Part shown: one piece after another, positions 45,991 to 52,336 of the stretch
Numbering within the stretch: the first letter of the stretch is position 1
Layout: every line of letters starts with the position of its first letter
Assembly: GCF_013285555.1 (NCBI RefSeq)
Contig: NZ_JAAXLT010000216.1
Coordinates: forward strand, 1-52,336
Length of the DNA stretch: 52,336 nucleotides
Direction: 5' to 3'
Origin: Candidatus Cyanaurora vandensis
Lineage (GTDB): Bacteria; Cyanobacteriota; Cyanobacteriia; Gloeobacterales; Anthocerotibacteraceae
Program-made: the position numbers and the translations under genes
Notes under the pieces: generated by a model
What the model was told of the DNA's origin: nothing
The model's input: only the letters and a program-made list of their open reading frames with translations
Database searches by the model: none

Positions 45991-46274
45991 TGTCTACCCC
46001 AAAAAAGATCCGTGTTGACGCTGAAGAAATCAAATACTTGGTCAACGGTGGTGAAGTATACGGTGTGTGGGCGGAGAAATCGCCTGCTCCCTGTGTGTTG
46101 GTTCGCTTAGGTAGGCAGGTGGAGTACAACCCGCCGAGTTCGCTGAACAAGCAGGAGTTGACTTACTGGAAGTTCGTCGGGTGCCGGGTGTTTTTCGCAG
46201 CTAGTTTCACGGACCTTGAACAGAACAAGGGGATAAGTTTAGGTGTACTGGAAACCGTCATCTTCTACCAATAA
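45990..46274 (+). CDS. Small hypothetical protein, 94 aa
   Basis: A 94-aa soluble protein: MSTPKKIRVDAEEIKYLVNG, APCVLVRLGRQVEYNPPSS, YWKFVGCRVFFAASFTDLEQ. No family recognised. ATG 45990 overlaps the stop of the HD relic (TGATG) and lacks a clear Shine-Dalgarno sequence, so it may have been translationally coupled to the now-dead gene. Codon use is like the neighbours. It might be real, but could be a chance frame. Confidence 0.45.
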   Translation: MSTPKKIRVDAEEIKYLVNGGEVYGVWAEKSPAPCVLVRLGRQVEYNPPSSLNKQELTYWKFVGCRVFFAASFTDLEQNKGISLGVLETVIFYQ

Positions 46275-46309
46275 AGTCGAGAAGTTGAAGTGTGCTTTCC
46301 CTGCTGGGT

Positions 46310-46477
46310 TCAGCTAGCAGTAGGCTGGGTGGCGCGAGTTCTCTTTCTGGGTAAACCGTCTAAGTAAATTGGGTTGTATTTGAACTTCCCCTCATTTTCA
46401 GCAAAGAACTTACCAATGTCGGCTTCGGGCACGTCCACCCAAGTGCCATTGAGCATCTCAATACGTAGCTTCTGCAC
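46310..46477 (-). CDS. Small hypothetical protein, 55 aa
   Basis: A 55-codon frame starts at GTG (46475-46477), with GGGAG ten bases upstream, and stops at TGA 46310-46312. Product: QKLRIEMLNGTWVDVPEA, DIGKFFAENEGKFKYNPIY, with a basic tail (LPRKRTRATQPTAS). The codon pattern is more regular than on the opposite strand. It resembles no family I know; the order beta-hairpin then helix suggests a compact fold. Confidence 0.4.
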   Translation of the reverse strand: MQKLRIEMLNGTWVDVPEADIGKFFAENEGKFKYNPIYLDGLPRKRTRATQPTAS

Positions 46478-46592
46478 GGCATTCTACTCCCAGGGCCAAG
46501 TAAGGCAATTGTGGCATACTCTGACTGAGCAGGATGCTAGGCGGCTCAATAAGTATCTGCGGGCATGGCGGTTCCTCACTGATGCTTCATTA

Positions 46593-48764
46593 TTATTGTG
46601 ATTTTTGAAGCTGAGCTTTTAGCGTTAGATTGATGGTGAGCGGATCGCTGGGGATGCTGGCAGGTATGGGTTTGAGCACAATGCGTCGGAGAGCGAGGAG
46701 GGCGGCTTTGTCAATCGCCTTATCTCCTGAGGACTTAATAACTTTGGCATCAAAGAGCTTGCCGTCACGGGCAACACTGAACCCCACGCTCAGTTGAAAG
46801 GGCCGACTAACCCGGGGCGGCTGCCAATTACGGAGGACGGTCTCCCGCAGTTCAGTCAAGTAGTTGGCATCACGGCTGGTCACTGGGGCTGGGCCTACAG
46901 AGGGGATATTGAGGAGCGGACCAAAGGACATCCGACCCGTCATCATCGCCTCCGTCGTCGAGGCTGTGGGTAACGGAGGGAAGGGAGAACCGCTGAGAAT
47001 ACGGATCACTTTTTGGTCGAGGTCCGGGCTGCCGAAGGATTTGAGGATACGAGTGCCCTTGAGTTCGCCTTGACCATTGAGACGAACTTCTACTTCACCT
47101 TGGGTCTTGAGGGGGAGGAGCATGACTTTTTGGCGCACCCGTTCGCCAACTTTGGCCCAATAATCGTTGACCGTACGGGCGGGTGGAAAAGTAAGGCTAA
47201 ATTGCAGGTCCGTGGTTGAGGGCAGGGGGGCAAAGGGCGCGAGTTGCTTGACCATTGCCAGCACTTGTCCATCGTAAACCGGGTCCCCGAAGGACTTAAT
47301 CACCTGGAGGTCCTGGAGGTCCCCATTGGCTCTGAGGTCAAAGCGGAGAACACCCGGTTGATTGAACTGGGTGGACGGGAGGTTAGCGCGGATACGTTCA
47401 CTGAGAGCTTGGGTGTAGTCGCGGATCGCGGGGGTGGCGGTCATGGCGACGGCGGGTCCATAGGCGAAATTCCCTAAAACCTCACCGTCGGCAGCCACTT
47501 GAGGGACGGGCGCAAAAGGGGCCAAATCTTCCATCAAGCGGCCCATCTGTAGGTCGGCCTCCTTACTGCCGAAGGAGCGCACAATCCGATAGCCCTTCAA
47601 TTCTCCACCCCCACGGATACTGACCTCAATTTCACCAAGGGCCGTCAGGGGAACCCTGGCTAGATTCTGGCGGATGCGTTGGTCCAAGCGGTCAATGTAG
47701 TCCTTGAAAGTGGCGGGAGGTAGGTAACTCAATTCAAATTCAACTTGGGGGTAGGTAGACGGGAGGGGCGCGAAGGGAGCTAGGTTCTGGATTGCCGTCA
47801 CCACCTGCGCGTCATAAGCCGGGTCGCCAAAGGATTGCTTGATGCGGACGGCTTGGAGTTGACCAGGACTCGTAATCGTTAAAATGACAATACCCTTTTG
47901 TTTAAATAACTCCGAGTTAGGTAAGGCTTTGATAATGCGGTTACTAACACTCTGCATGTAGGGCCGGAGGGCTTCACGGGTGGCATTTTGAGGGCCTTGA
48001 CCGACAGCAGCGGTCAATTGATTCGCAACCAAGCGCACCTGTTGGTCTTGGATAGCAATACAGGCACTTTGACGACCCCGCTCCCGGTAGCGACACTCGG
48101 GCGGGGTTTCTAGGAAACAGATGTAGGTGAGCGGAGCCATGAGGTTACATTTTTCACTATCCGGGGTATGTTCTAGACCCAGCGCGTGACCGATTTCATG
48201 CATGAGAGTTGCCCGTAAGTCCAGTTCATCATTGACCACTAACCGATAGCGAGCTTGCGGCGGCGCGGCTCCAGCTTCCAAGAGAACGATTTTGTTAGCT
48301 AATTCATTCTTTTTGAGGGCCATGTTAATCTGCCCGACGCGCTGGCCCTGACCGGGCGTAAAGTAACCCGTGGTCAGAATGGCGGTCTCTTGATTCGCTT
48401 CGTCTAGGCTGAAACTGTCTACGGTTTCCACGAGGAGGTCGGCTTGCTGGGGGCTGTCCACGAGGACCAAAAACCCCAATTTCTCTAGCTCTTGAGCATC
48501 TGCCATACTCCGATTCTTGGTCAAGACCAGGGTGTAGAGAGTGTCCTGTGGTTTGGGAGGCAATTCGACGAGGAGGCGGTTCCAGTCTAAAACTCCCTGG
48601 CGTAGGGCCTGGAGAACTGGGTCGGGAACGGCTTGGGGACTGCCCTTGAGGACGGGATTGATATAGACCTTGATGGGAAAGTCCCCCGCATCCCAGGCTT
48701 GGACGGGTTGGACCGCTAACAGGAGCAATAGCGCATTAGCCAGTACAGAACGGCTAGACAGCAT
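46593..48764 (-). CDS. Secreted matrixin-like zinc protease with five TonB-C-like modules
   Basis: A 723-aa exported protein. Signal peptide 1-23 (ANALLLLLAVQPVQA). Residues about 28-240 are a metzincin-type protease domain with HEIGHALGLEH at 189-199 (three His ligands and catalytic Glu190), followed by KCNLMAP, a Met-turn-like segment, and two Cys-containing stretches (YICFLETPPECRYRERG). Residues 266-723 hold five modules of 80-90 residues, each with R-I-x-x-N or similar helix, a VxxxxGxL strand pair, KSFGDPxYD and APFAPLP, the TonB C-terminal fold pattern. No proline-rich TonB linker or N-terminal TonB anchor. Single gene. Function unknown. Confidence 0.85.
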   Translation of the reverse strand: MLSSRSVLANALLLLLAVQPVQAWDAGDFPIKVYINPVLKGSPQAVPDPVLQALRQGVLDWNRLLVELPPKPQDTLYTLVLTKNRSMADAQELEKLGFLVLVDSPQQADLLVETVDSFSLDEANQETAILTTGYFTPGQGQRVGQINMALKKNELANKIVLLEAGAAPPQARYRLVVNDELDLRATLMHEIGHALGLEHTPDSEKCNLMAPLTYICFLETPPECRYRERGRQSACIAIQDQQVRLVANQLTAAVGQGPQNATREALRPYMQSVSNRIIKALPNSELFKQKGIVILTITSPGQLQAVRIKQSFGDPAYDAQVVTAIQNLAPFAPLPSTYPQVEFELSYLPPATFKDYIDRLDQRIRQNLARVPLTALGEIEVSIRGGGELKGYRIVRSFGSKEADLQMGRLMEDLAPFAPVPQVAADGEVLGNFAYGPAVAMTATPAIRDYTQALSERIRANLPSTQFNQPGVLRFDLRANGDLQDLQVIKSFGDPVYDGQVLAMVKQLAPFAPLPSTTDLQFSLTFPPARTVNDYWAKVGERVRQKVMLLPLKTQGEVEVRLNGQGELKGTRILKSFGSPDLDQKVIRILSGSPFPPLPTASTTEAMMTGRMSFGPLLNIPSVGPAPVTSRDANYLTELRETVLRNWQPPRVSRPFQLSVGFSVARDGKLFDAKVIKSSGDKAIDKAALLALRRIVLKPIPASIPSDPLTINLTLKAQLQKSQ

Positions 48765-48965
48765 TGGTGAAACTCAAAAATACGTCCCTAGTGTAAACGA
48801 GGACTGGACAACCTTCGTAAAGATTTCAAGGCCATATTTTGATAGTTCAACGTTTTTAGCTTGCCTTGAGTTGGCATATGGACAAAGTAGGAATGAAACA
48901 TCACCATGACTTTACATGGACGCAATAAGACCGCTTCAGTAGCAAGTTTCGATATTAGATGAAGG

Positions 48966-49394
48966 TTAGGTACCCTCAACTTCGTGTGCGTTCTGTACTA
49001 GGTATTCTCTGCCATCCTTCAACGCCTTTGTCACATACTCTGCTAGTTTCGCAGATTCAGTATCACGAAGTACCGACAACGTCGCAATTCGCTGATACTC
49101 ATAGCCCGTGTCCCATGCCCGGACCGCAAGTTTCTCTGCCTGCGATGATTCTAGTACTCCGAGCGCAAGAAGGGCTCGCCTGCTTACGTATTCATCTGCG
49201 TCTGTCACAAAGTGCAAAAGGATAGCTTCAGCTTGTTCCTTCTGGTTAGACAGGCTGCCTAGCTGGTAGGCCAATTGCCACTTTGTCTCTGCTTCAGCTG
49301 ATGCAACCGCCAGTTCCGAGAGCTTCAGTAGTATACTGGGGTTGCTCGCCACCTCTTCTGAACTTCTCAATTTGTTGTTGTAGTGCCATGGCAA
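48966..49394 (-). CDS. HEAT/ARM-repeat protein, unknown
   Basis: A protein of about 130-142 aa with HEAT-like helices: SILLKLSELAVASAEAET, WQLAYQLGSLSNQ, YVSRRALLALGVLESSQ, YEYQRIATLSVLRD, ending YLVQNAHEVEGT. The repeats suggest a protein-binding role. The start is uncertain. The frame opens at TTG 49394, while an ATG at 49387-49389 is one base out of frame; removing one A after three CAA codons would join ATG (MALQQQ) to LRSSEEVAS. So either the start is a TTG or the gene carries a one-base insertion. Confidence 0.6.
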   Translation of the reverse strand: MPWHYNNKLRSSEEVASNPSILLKLSELAVASAEAETKWQLAYQLGSLSNQKEQAEAILLHFVTDADEYVSRRALLALGVLESSQAEKLAVRAWDTGYEYQRIATLSVLRDTESAKLAEYVTKALKDGREYLVQNAHEVEGT

Positions 49395-49541
49395 TAGCCT
49401 ACCTTGCGCTTAACGAGGACGTTAGTAATTTAAATTTTCTTTAAGTCGTAAAACTAGAATCTAGGATAGCTCAGGGAGAACAGGCCCTTAGGATTCGGAC
49501 TGTCAAGGGCACAATAGAGACGAACTATCCGCAGGGACACC

Positions 49542-50222
49542 ATGGCTCAATTTGAGATTTTGGAGCGCGAAGAGTTGCGGCTTGTCAAAGTAACCCTGAC
49601 TAATGAGACCGTCCGTACTGAGTCCGGCGCACTGTATTACATGATTGGACCGCTCACTATGGAGACCAAGGCCCCCTCAGCGGGGAGCTTCCTCAAGTCC
49701 TTAGCGACGGCTGAGACGGTTTTTCGGCCCACCTACACGGGCACGGGCGAACTTTTTCTAGAGCCGTCCTTTGCTTCTTTTCATGTACTGGAACTGAACA
49801 ATGAGGAATGGGTCCTGGACCGGGGCGCGTACTGGGCTTCGGAAGCGGGGATCACCGTGGATGCCTACCGCGACAAAGTGATGACTAGCCTCATGTCAGG
49901 CGAGGGTTTCCTCAACTTTCAGACCAAAATCAAAGGGACGGGTCAGGTCGTCTTGGTGGCCCAAGGTCCGGTACAAGTGCTGCATCTCAACAATGACAAA
50001 CTGGTGGTGGATGGCAGTTTCGCCGTCGCCCGGACCCTGAGCCTGGATTACAGTGTGGAACGCGCCACTAAATCGCTGTTTGGAACCATGAGCTCAGGCG
50101 AATTTTTAGTCAATACCTACCGGGGGACAGGGACGGTATTAATCGCCCCTTTTCCTAACCGCAACTTGCGCTTGATTGAGACAATTCGTGGATTACTACC
50201 AACTTCCCAAAGTCCAGGTTAG
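49542..50222 (+). CDS. AIM24 family protein
   Basis: A 226-aa beta-rich protein of the AIM24 (formerly DUF124) family: [75 protein letters not shown], and [18 protein letters not shown]. Bacterial members have no clear function; the eukaryotic relative is mitochondrial. No signal peptide. ATG 49542. It overlaps the ndhK stop by four bases in convergent orientation. Confidence 0.87.
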   Translation: MAQFEILEREELRLVKVTLTNETVRTESGALYYMIGPLTMETKAPSAGSFLKSLATAETVFRPTYTGTGELFLEPSFASFHVLELNNEEWVLDRGAYWASEAGITVDAYRDKVMTSLMSGEGFLNFQTKIKGTGQVVLVAQGPVQVLHLNNDKLVVDGSFAVARTLSLDYSVERATKSLFGTMSSGEFLVNTYRGTGTVLIAPFPNRNLRLIETIRGLLPTSQSPG

Positions 50223-50914
50223 TTCGCGGTTTGTTTCTCGGATACCTGGAGGATAGTCATGGGGACGGCAGTGGCTTCCGTCAGGGCGAGGGGAGCTTGA
50301 CGGGTGACAGATTCGAGGTAAACCCCGGTCAAGATCTCAGGTACCTGCTTCATTTGGTGGGGAATTGTGTAGTAACGGTGGGACTTCTGGATCGTCTGAT
50401 AGCGTTCCCGGAAGTCCTCGTTCCCAATTTTTTTGCGGAGCTTGATGATGGCATCAATAATAGCTTCGGGCCGGGGCGGGCAACCGGGTAAGTACACATC
50501 CACGGGGAATAGTTTATCCACCCCACGCACCGTCGTGTAGGAGTCCGTCGAGAACATCCCGCCCGTAATGGTGCAGGCTCCCATGGCAATGACGTACTTG
50601 GGTTCTGCCATTTGTTCGTAGAGTTTGACCAAGGGCGGGGCCATTTTCATATTGACCGTGCCAGCCGTAATCAAGAGGTCGGCTTGGCGGGGGGTGGCGC
50701 GGGGGACCAAGCCAATGCGGTCAAAGTCATAGCGCGAACCCAGCAGGGCCGCAAACTCAATAAAACAACAGGCGGTCCCGTAGAGCATGGGCCACAGACT
50801 CGATAGACGCGCCCAGTTGTACAGGTCATTTACGCTCGTCAGGATGACGCTGTTGGAAATATCGGTAGTTACTTCCGGTCGCTGGGGCGGGTTAATCAGC
50901 TTGGCAACATCCAT
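50219..50914 (-). CDS. ndhK: NDH-1 subunit K (NdhK)
   Basis: A 231-aa subunit carrying the terminal [4Fe-4S] cluster N2 of the photosynthetic/respiratory NDH-1 complex. Cluster Cys: C49, C50 ([10 protein letters not shown]), C114 (MGACTITGG), C145 (PGCPPRPE). Usual neighbours ndhC and ndhJ are absent; instead a membrane protein of unknown function lies nine bases upstream on the same strand. ATG 50914 has AGAGGA upstream. Confidence 0.96.
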   Translation of the reverse strand: MDVAKLINPPQRPEVTTDISNSVILTSVNDLYNWARLSSLWPMLYGTACCFIEFAALLGSRYDFDRIGLVPRATPRQADLLITAGTVNMKMAPPLVKLYEQMAEPKYVIAMGACTITGGMFSTDSYTTVRGVDKLFPVDVYLPGCPPRPEAIIDAIIKLRKKIGNEDFRERYQTIQKSHRYYTIPHQMKQVPEILTGVYLESVTRQAPLALTEATAVPMTILQVSEKQTAN

Positions 50915-50923
50915 GACAGTCCT

Positions 50924-51505
50924 CTAGTTGGCAGCTTGCTCGTCTATTTTGGCACGTTTGCAAATGAGGGCCAATTCCACACGCTCGGGGGCAACGGTGG
51001 TCACGGCGGTGGTTACGTCTTTCCCGAAAAAAGTATCGAGCTTGGCTTGGCGTTTTTGCCATTTCGCCAAGGGGACATGGTGGGAGTCAAATTGTAAAAC
51101 TAGGGCATACCGCCCGTCTTGGTCGGTCTCGTGGTAGCCAATCAGCTTGGGCAACTCAGTATCGGATTTCACCCCTAGGCCCAAGGCGTGTAACTGGTCT
51201 TGCATATGGGTTTCTTTGAGGTAAACGTATTTATTGATATCGCGCAGGATCTCTTTTTGGATGGTCGTCCGTTGGGTACGTAAGGCCTCAATATCAGCGG
51301 GGGGTGCGGTGGTCGTTGGGATGGGGCGACGCTCGGTGATGCGGAGGACGAAATAAGCAGGCCAAATAAAACTGATATAGGTAATCCCAAATAGTCCTAA
51401 GTTGGCCTGTAGATCCGGGTCACTGATAAAAAAATAACTCCCCACGAATAAACCCGAGAGGACCAAAGCCGCCAACAGTACCAAGTTCGCCAAGGAAGCT
51501 ACCAT
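50924..51505 (-). CDS. Membrane protein of unknown function, upstream of ndhK
   Basis: A 193-aa protein with two N-terminal membrane segments (LVLLAALVLSGLFVGSYFF and FGITYISFIWPAYFVL), a linker, a coiled-coil helix (EALRTQRTTIQKEILRDI) and a C-terminal alpha/beta domain (GRYALVLQFDSHHVPL). No known family is recognised. It is separated from ndhK by nine bases, so is co-transcribed with it; a link to NDH-1 assembly is an inference. ATG 51505. Confidence 0.65.
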   Translation of the reverse strand: MVASLANLVLLAALVLSGLFVGSYFFISDPDLQANLGLFGITYISFIWPAYFVLRITERRPIPTTTAPPADIEALRTQRTTIQKEILRDINKYVYLKETHMQDQLHALGLGVKSDTELPKLIGYHETDQDGRYALVLQFDSHHVPLAKWQKRQAKLDTFFGKDVTTAVTTVAPERVELALICKRAKIDEQAAN

Positions 51506-51582
51506 TTTAACCCCGTCCCAGTCCTCTTTTGATTGTACCGAGATGCTTACAATTGAAAAGGCCCGAAATTCTGGAGAAACTC

Positions 51583-52272
51583 ATGGACCAACCCTTGAGC
51601 AAAGAAGCCATGATCCGCAAAATTAAAGCGGGTGAGGCAGCGCAGGTAGATTTTTACGAGGCGGACCTCCTTCGGGCCGACCTCGCGGGGGTGAACCTCC
51701 GCGATTTAGAGCTAGTTCGTAGCCATTTTGTCTTGGCGGACCTCCAAGATAGTTGTCTAGCGGGGGCTAATCTCAGTCGGGCTTGGTTAATTGGGGCGGA
51801 TTTACAGCGGGCCGACCTACAAGGGGCGAACCTGCGCGATGCCAACCTGGAAGCAGCTGTTTTGGATAATGCCAACTTGGAAGGTACGGACCTCTCACGG
51901 GCGAACCTGCGCGGTTGCCAGTTGTGTGGGGCGAACCTGCGCGGGGCGGACCTCTCGCGGGCGGACCTGTCTGGGGCCAGACTTGATGGCGCGGACCTAT
52001 CTGGAGCTGTCCTCCGCGACAGTATCCTCATGGAAACTCAGTTGGGCTGGGTGAATTTGAGTGGAGCCGACGTGAGCCGTGCGCGTCTTGACGGAGCCTT
52101 CTTCAATGATGAAACCCAGGTCCAAGGGACGGATTTCTATAACTGTAATGGTCTGGCTCTAAACCTGGGTCTAGTCCTCGCTGAACGGGGAGCTAACGGG
52201 CTAGACCAGTTTCGTCCCCCTGTGGAGACCAATGGCTTAGGAACGATGGTCCAAGCGCAAGCGGCAGGTTAA
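51583..52272 (+). CDS. Pentapeptide-repeat protein
   Basis: A 229-aa protein with about 28 A(D/N)Lxx repeats forming a right-handed quadrilateral beta-helix (LAGVNLRDLELVRSHF, LQGANLRDANLEAAVL, LRGADLSRADLSGARLDG). No signal peptide; cytosolic. The N-terminal 20 residues (LSKEAMIRKIKAGEAAQ) are a short cap. Many cyanobacteria have such proteins, function generally unknown. ATG 51583 is chosen because GGAG lies seven bases before it; an upstream TTG is less likely. A strong terminator follows. Confidence 0.88.
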   Translation: MDQPLSKEAMIRKIKAGEAAQVDFYEADLLRADLAGVNLRDLELVRSHFVLADLQDSCLAGANLSRAWLIGADLQRADLQGANLRDANLEAAVLDNANLEGTDLSRANLRGCQLCGANLRGADLSRADLSGARLDGADLSGAVLRDSILMETQLGWVNLSGADVSRARLDGAFFNDETQVQGTDFYNCNGLALNLGLVLAERGANGLDQFRPPVETNGLGTMVQAQAAG

Positions 52273-52284
52273 TTTAATTTATTG

Positions 52285-52316
52285 AAAAGCCCCACTGTTC
52301 TCACGGTGGGGCTTTT
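52285..52316 (+). terminator. Rho-independent terminator of the pentapeptide-repeat gene
   Basis: A perfect 11-base stem AAAAGCCCCAC/GTGGGGCTTTT with a ten-base loop ends in TTTT. It starts 13 bases past the stop and could terminate in both directions. Confidence 0.9.
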
Positions 52317-52336
52317 GCCTTTAGGGAGTGCGGGGC

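Noticed and set aside
1-52336. tRNA, rRNA or tmRNA genes
   Set aside because: No T-loop-like GGTTCRA motifs or conserved rRNA segments were seen in the intergenic regions read; an RNA-specific search would be the decisive test.

Overview
The window is ordinary chromosomal DNA from a cyanobacterium. The evidence is an NDH-1 subunit (NdhK), a set of small families found mainly in cyanobacteria (DUF6761, DUF1830, DUF2808, DUF3146, the TIGR03279 radical-SAM-like protein), an NblB-like HEAT protein, and cyanobacterial styles of Sbp/CysTWA, malic enzyme and FtsX. The moderately high GC content and split-up gene order (dnaK, recN and dnaJ apart; rplA away from rplK/rplJ; ndhK away from ndhC/ndhJ) would fit a Gloeobacter-like, early-branching lineage. 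That placement is an inference; no marker here proves it. I see no rRNA, tRNA, CRISPR array, intact insertion sequence or prophage.

Layout. 1-1.5 kb is a debris zone: a 5'-truncated TPR gene, an M3-peptidase relic and a 58-aa gene. 1.6-8 kb holds malic enzyme, a NUDIX hydrolase and the complete sulfate importer operon cysA-sbpA-cysT-cysW. 8-11.5 kb holds a DUF1830 protein, a secreted fasciclin protein with nine identical hexapeptides, a thioesterase and Fe-superoxide dismutase. 11.5-16.6 kb is one minus-strand series: broken PP2C phosphatase, frameshifted CHASE2-Ser/Thr kinase, recA and a PLP decarboxylase overlapping recA. 16.6-21.8 kb holds a DUF2808 protein, an Rpn/PIN pseudogene mosaic, an SDR, a cobalt/nickel transporter (cbiM-cbiQ-cbiO) and a galactose-oxidase-like relic. 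22-32 kb holds a TIGR03279 protein, glyoxalase I, ftsX, an acyl-CoA ligase, rplA coupled to an alpha/beta hydrolase, an RNase D-DUF3146-HEAT group and a Mn/Zn ABC transporter lacking its binding protein. 32-43 kb holds the operon ssb-secreted protein-fni, a frameshifted TPR gene, a 35-aa membrane protein, ylqF, dnaK, recN, a rhodanese-ChrB fusion, dnaJ and pgeF. 43-52 kb holds a Tat-exported dienelactone hydrolase plus two-domain multicopper oxidase operon, an HD-domain relic, small proteins, a large secreted metalloprotease with TonB-C-like repeats, an AIM24 protein, ndhK and a pentapeptide-repeat protein.

Two things stand out. First, the 723-aa secreted protein at 46593-48764 joins a matrixin-like zinc protease domain (HEIGHALGLEH) to five tandem TonB-C-like modules; I know of no described protein with this design. 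Second, at least eight genes are broken in different ways: single-base changes in G-runs (15694-15699 and 45691-45697), nonsense codons (1190, 21686), compensating frameshifts and truncations. Their hairpins and downstream neighbours are often still in place, so gene loss here looks recent and continuing, or the assembly has homopolymer errors at the G-runs.
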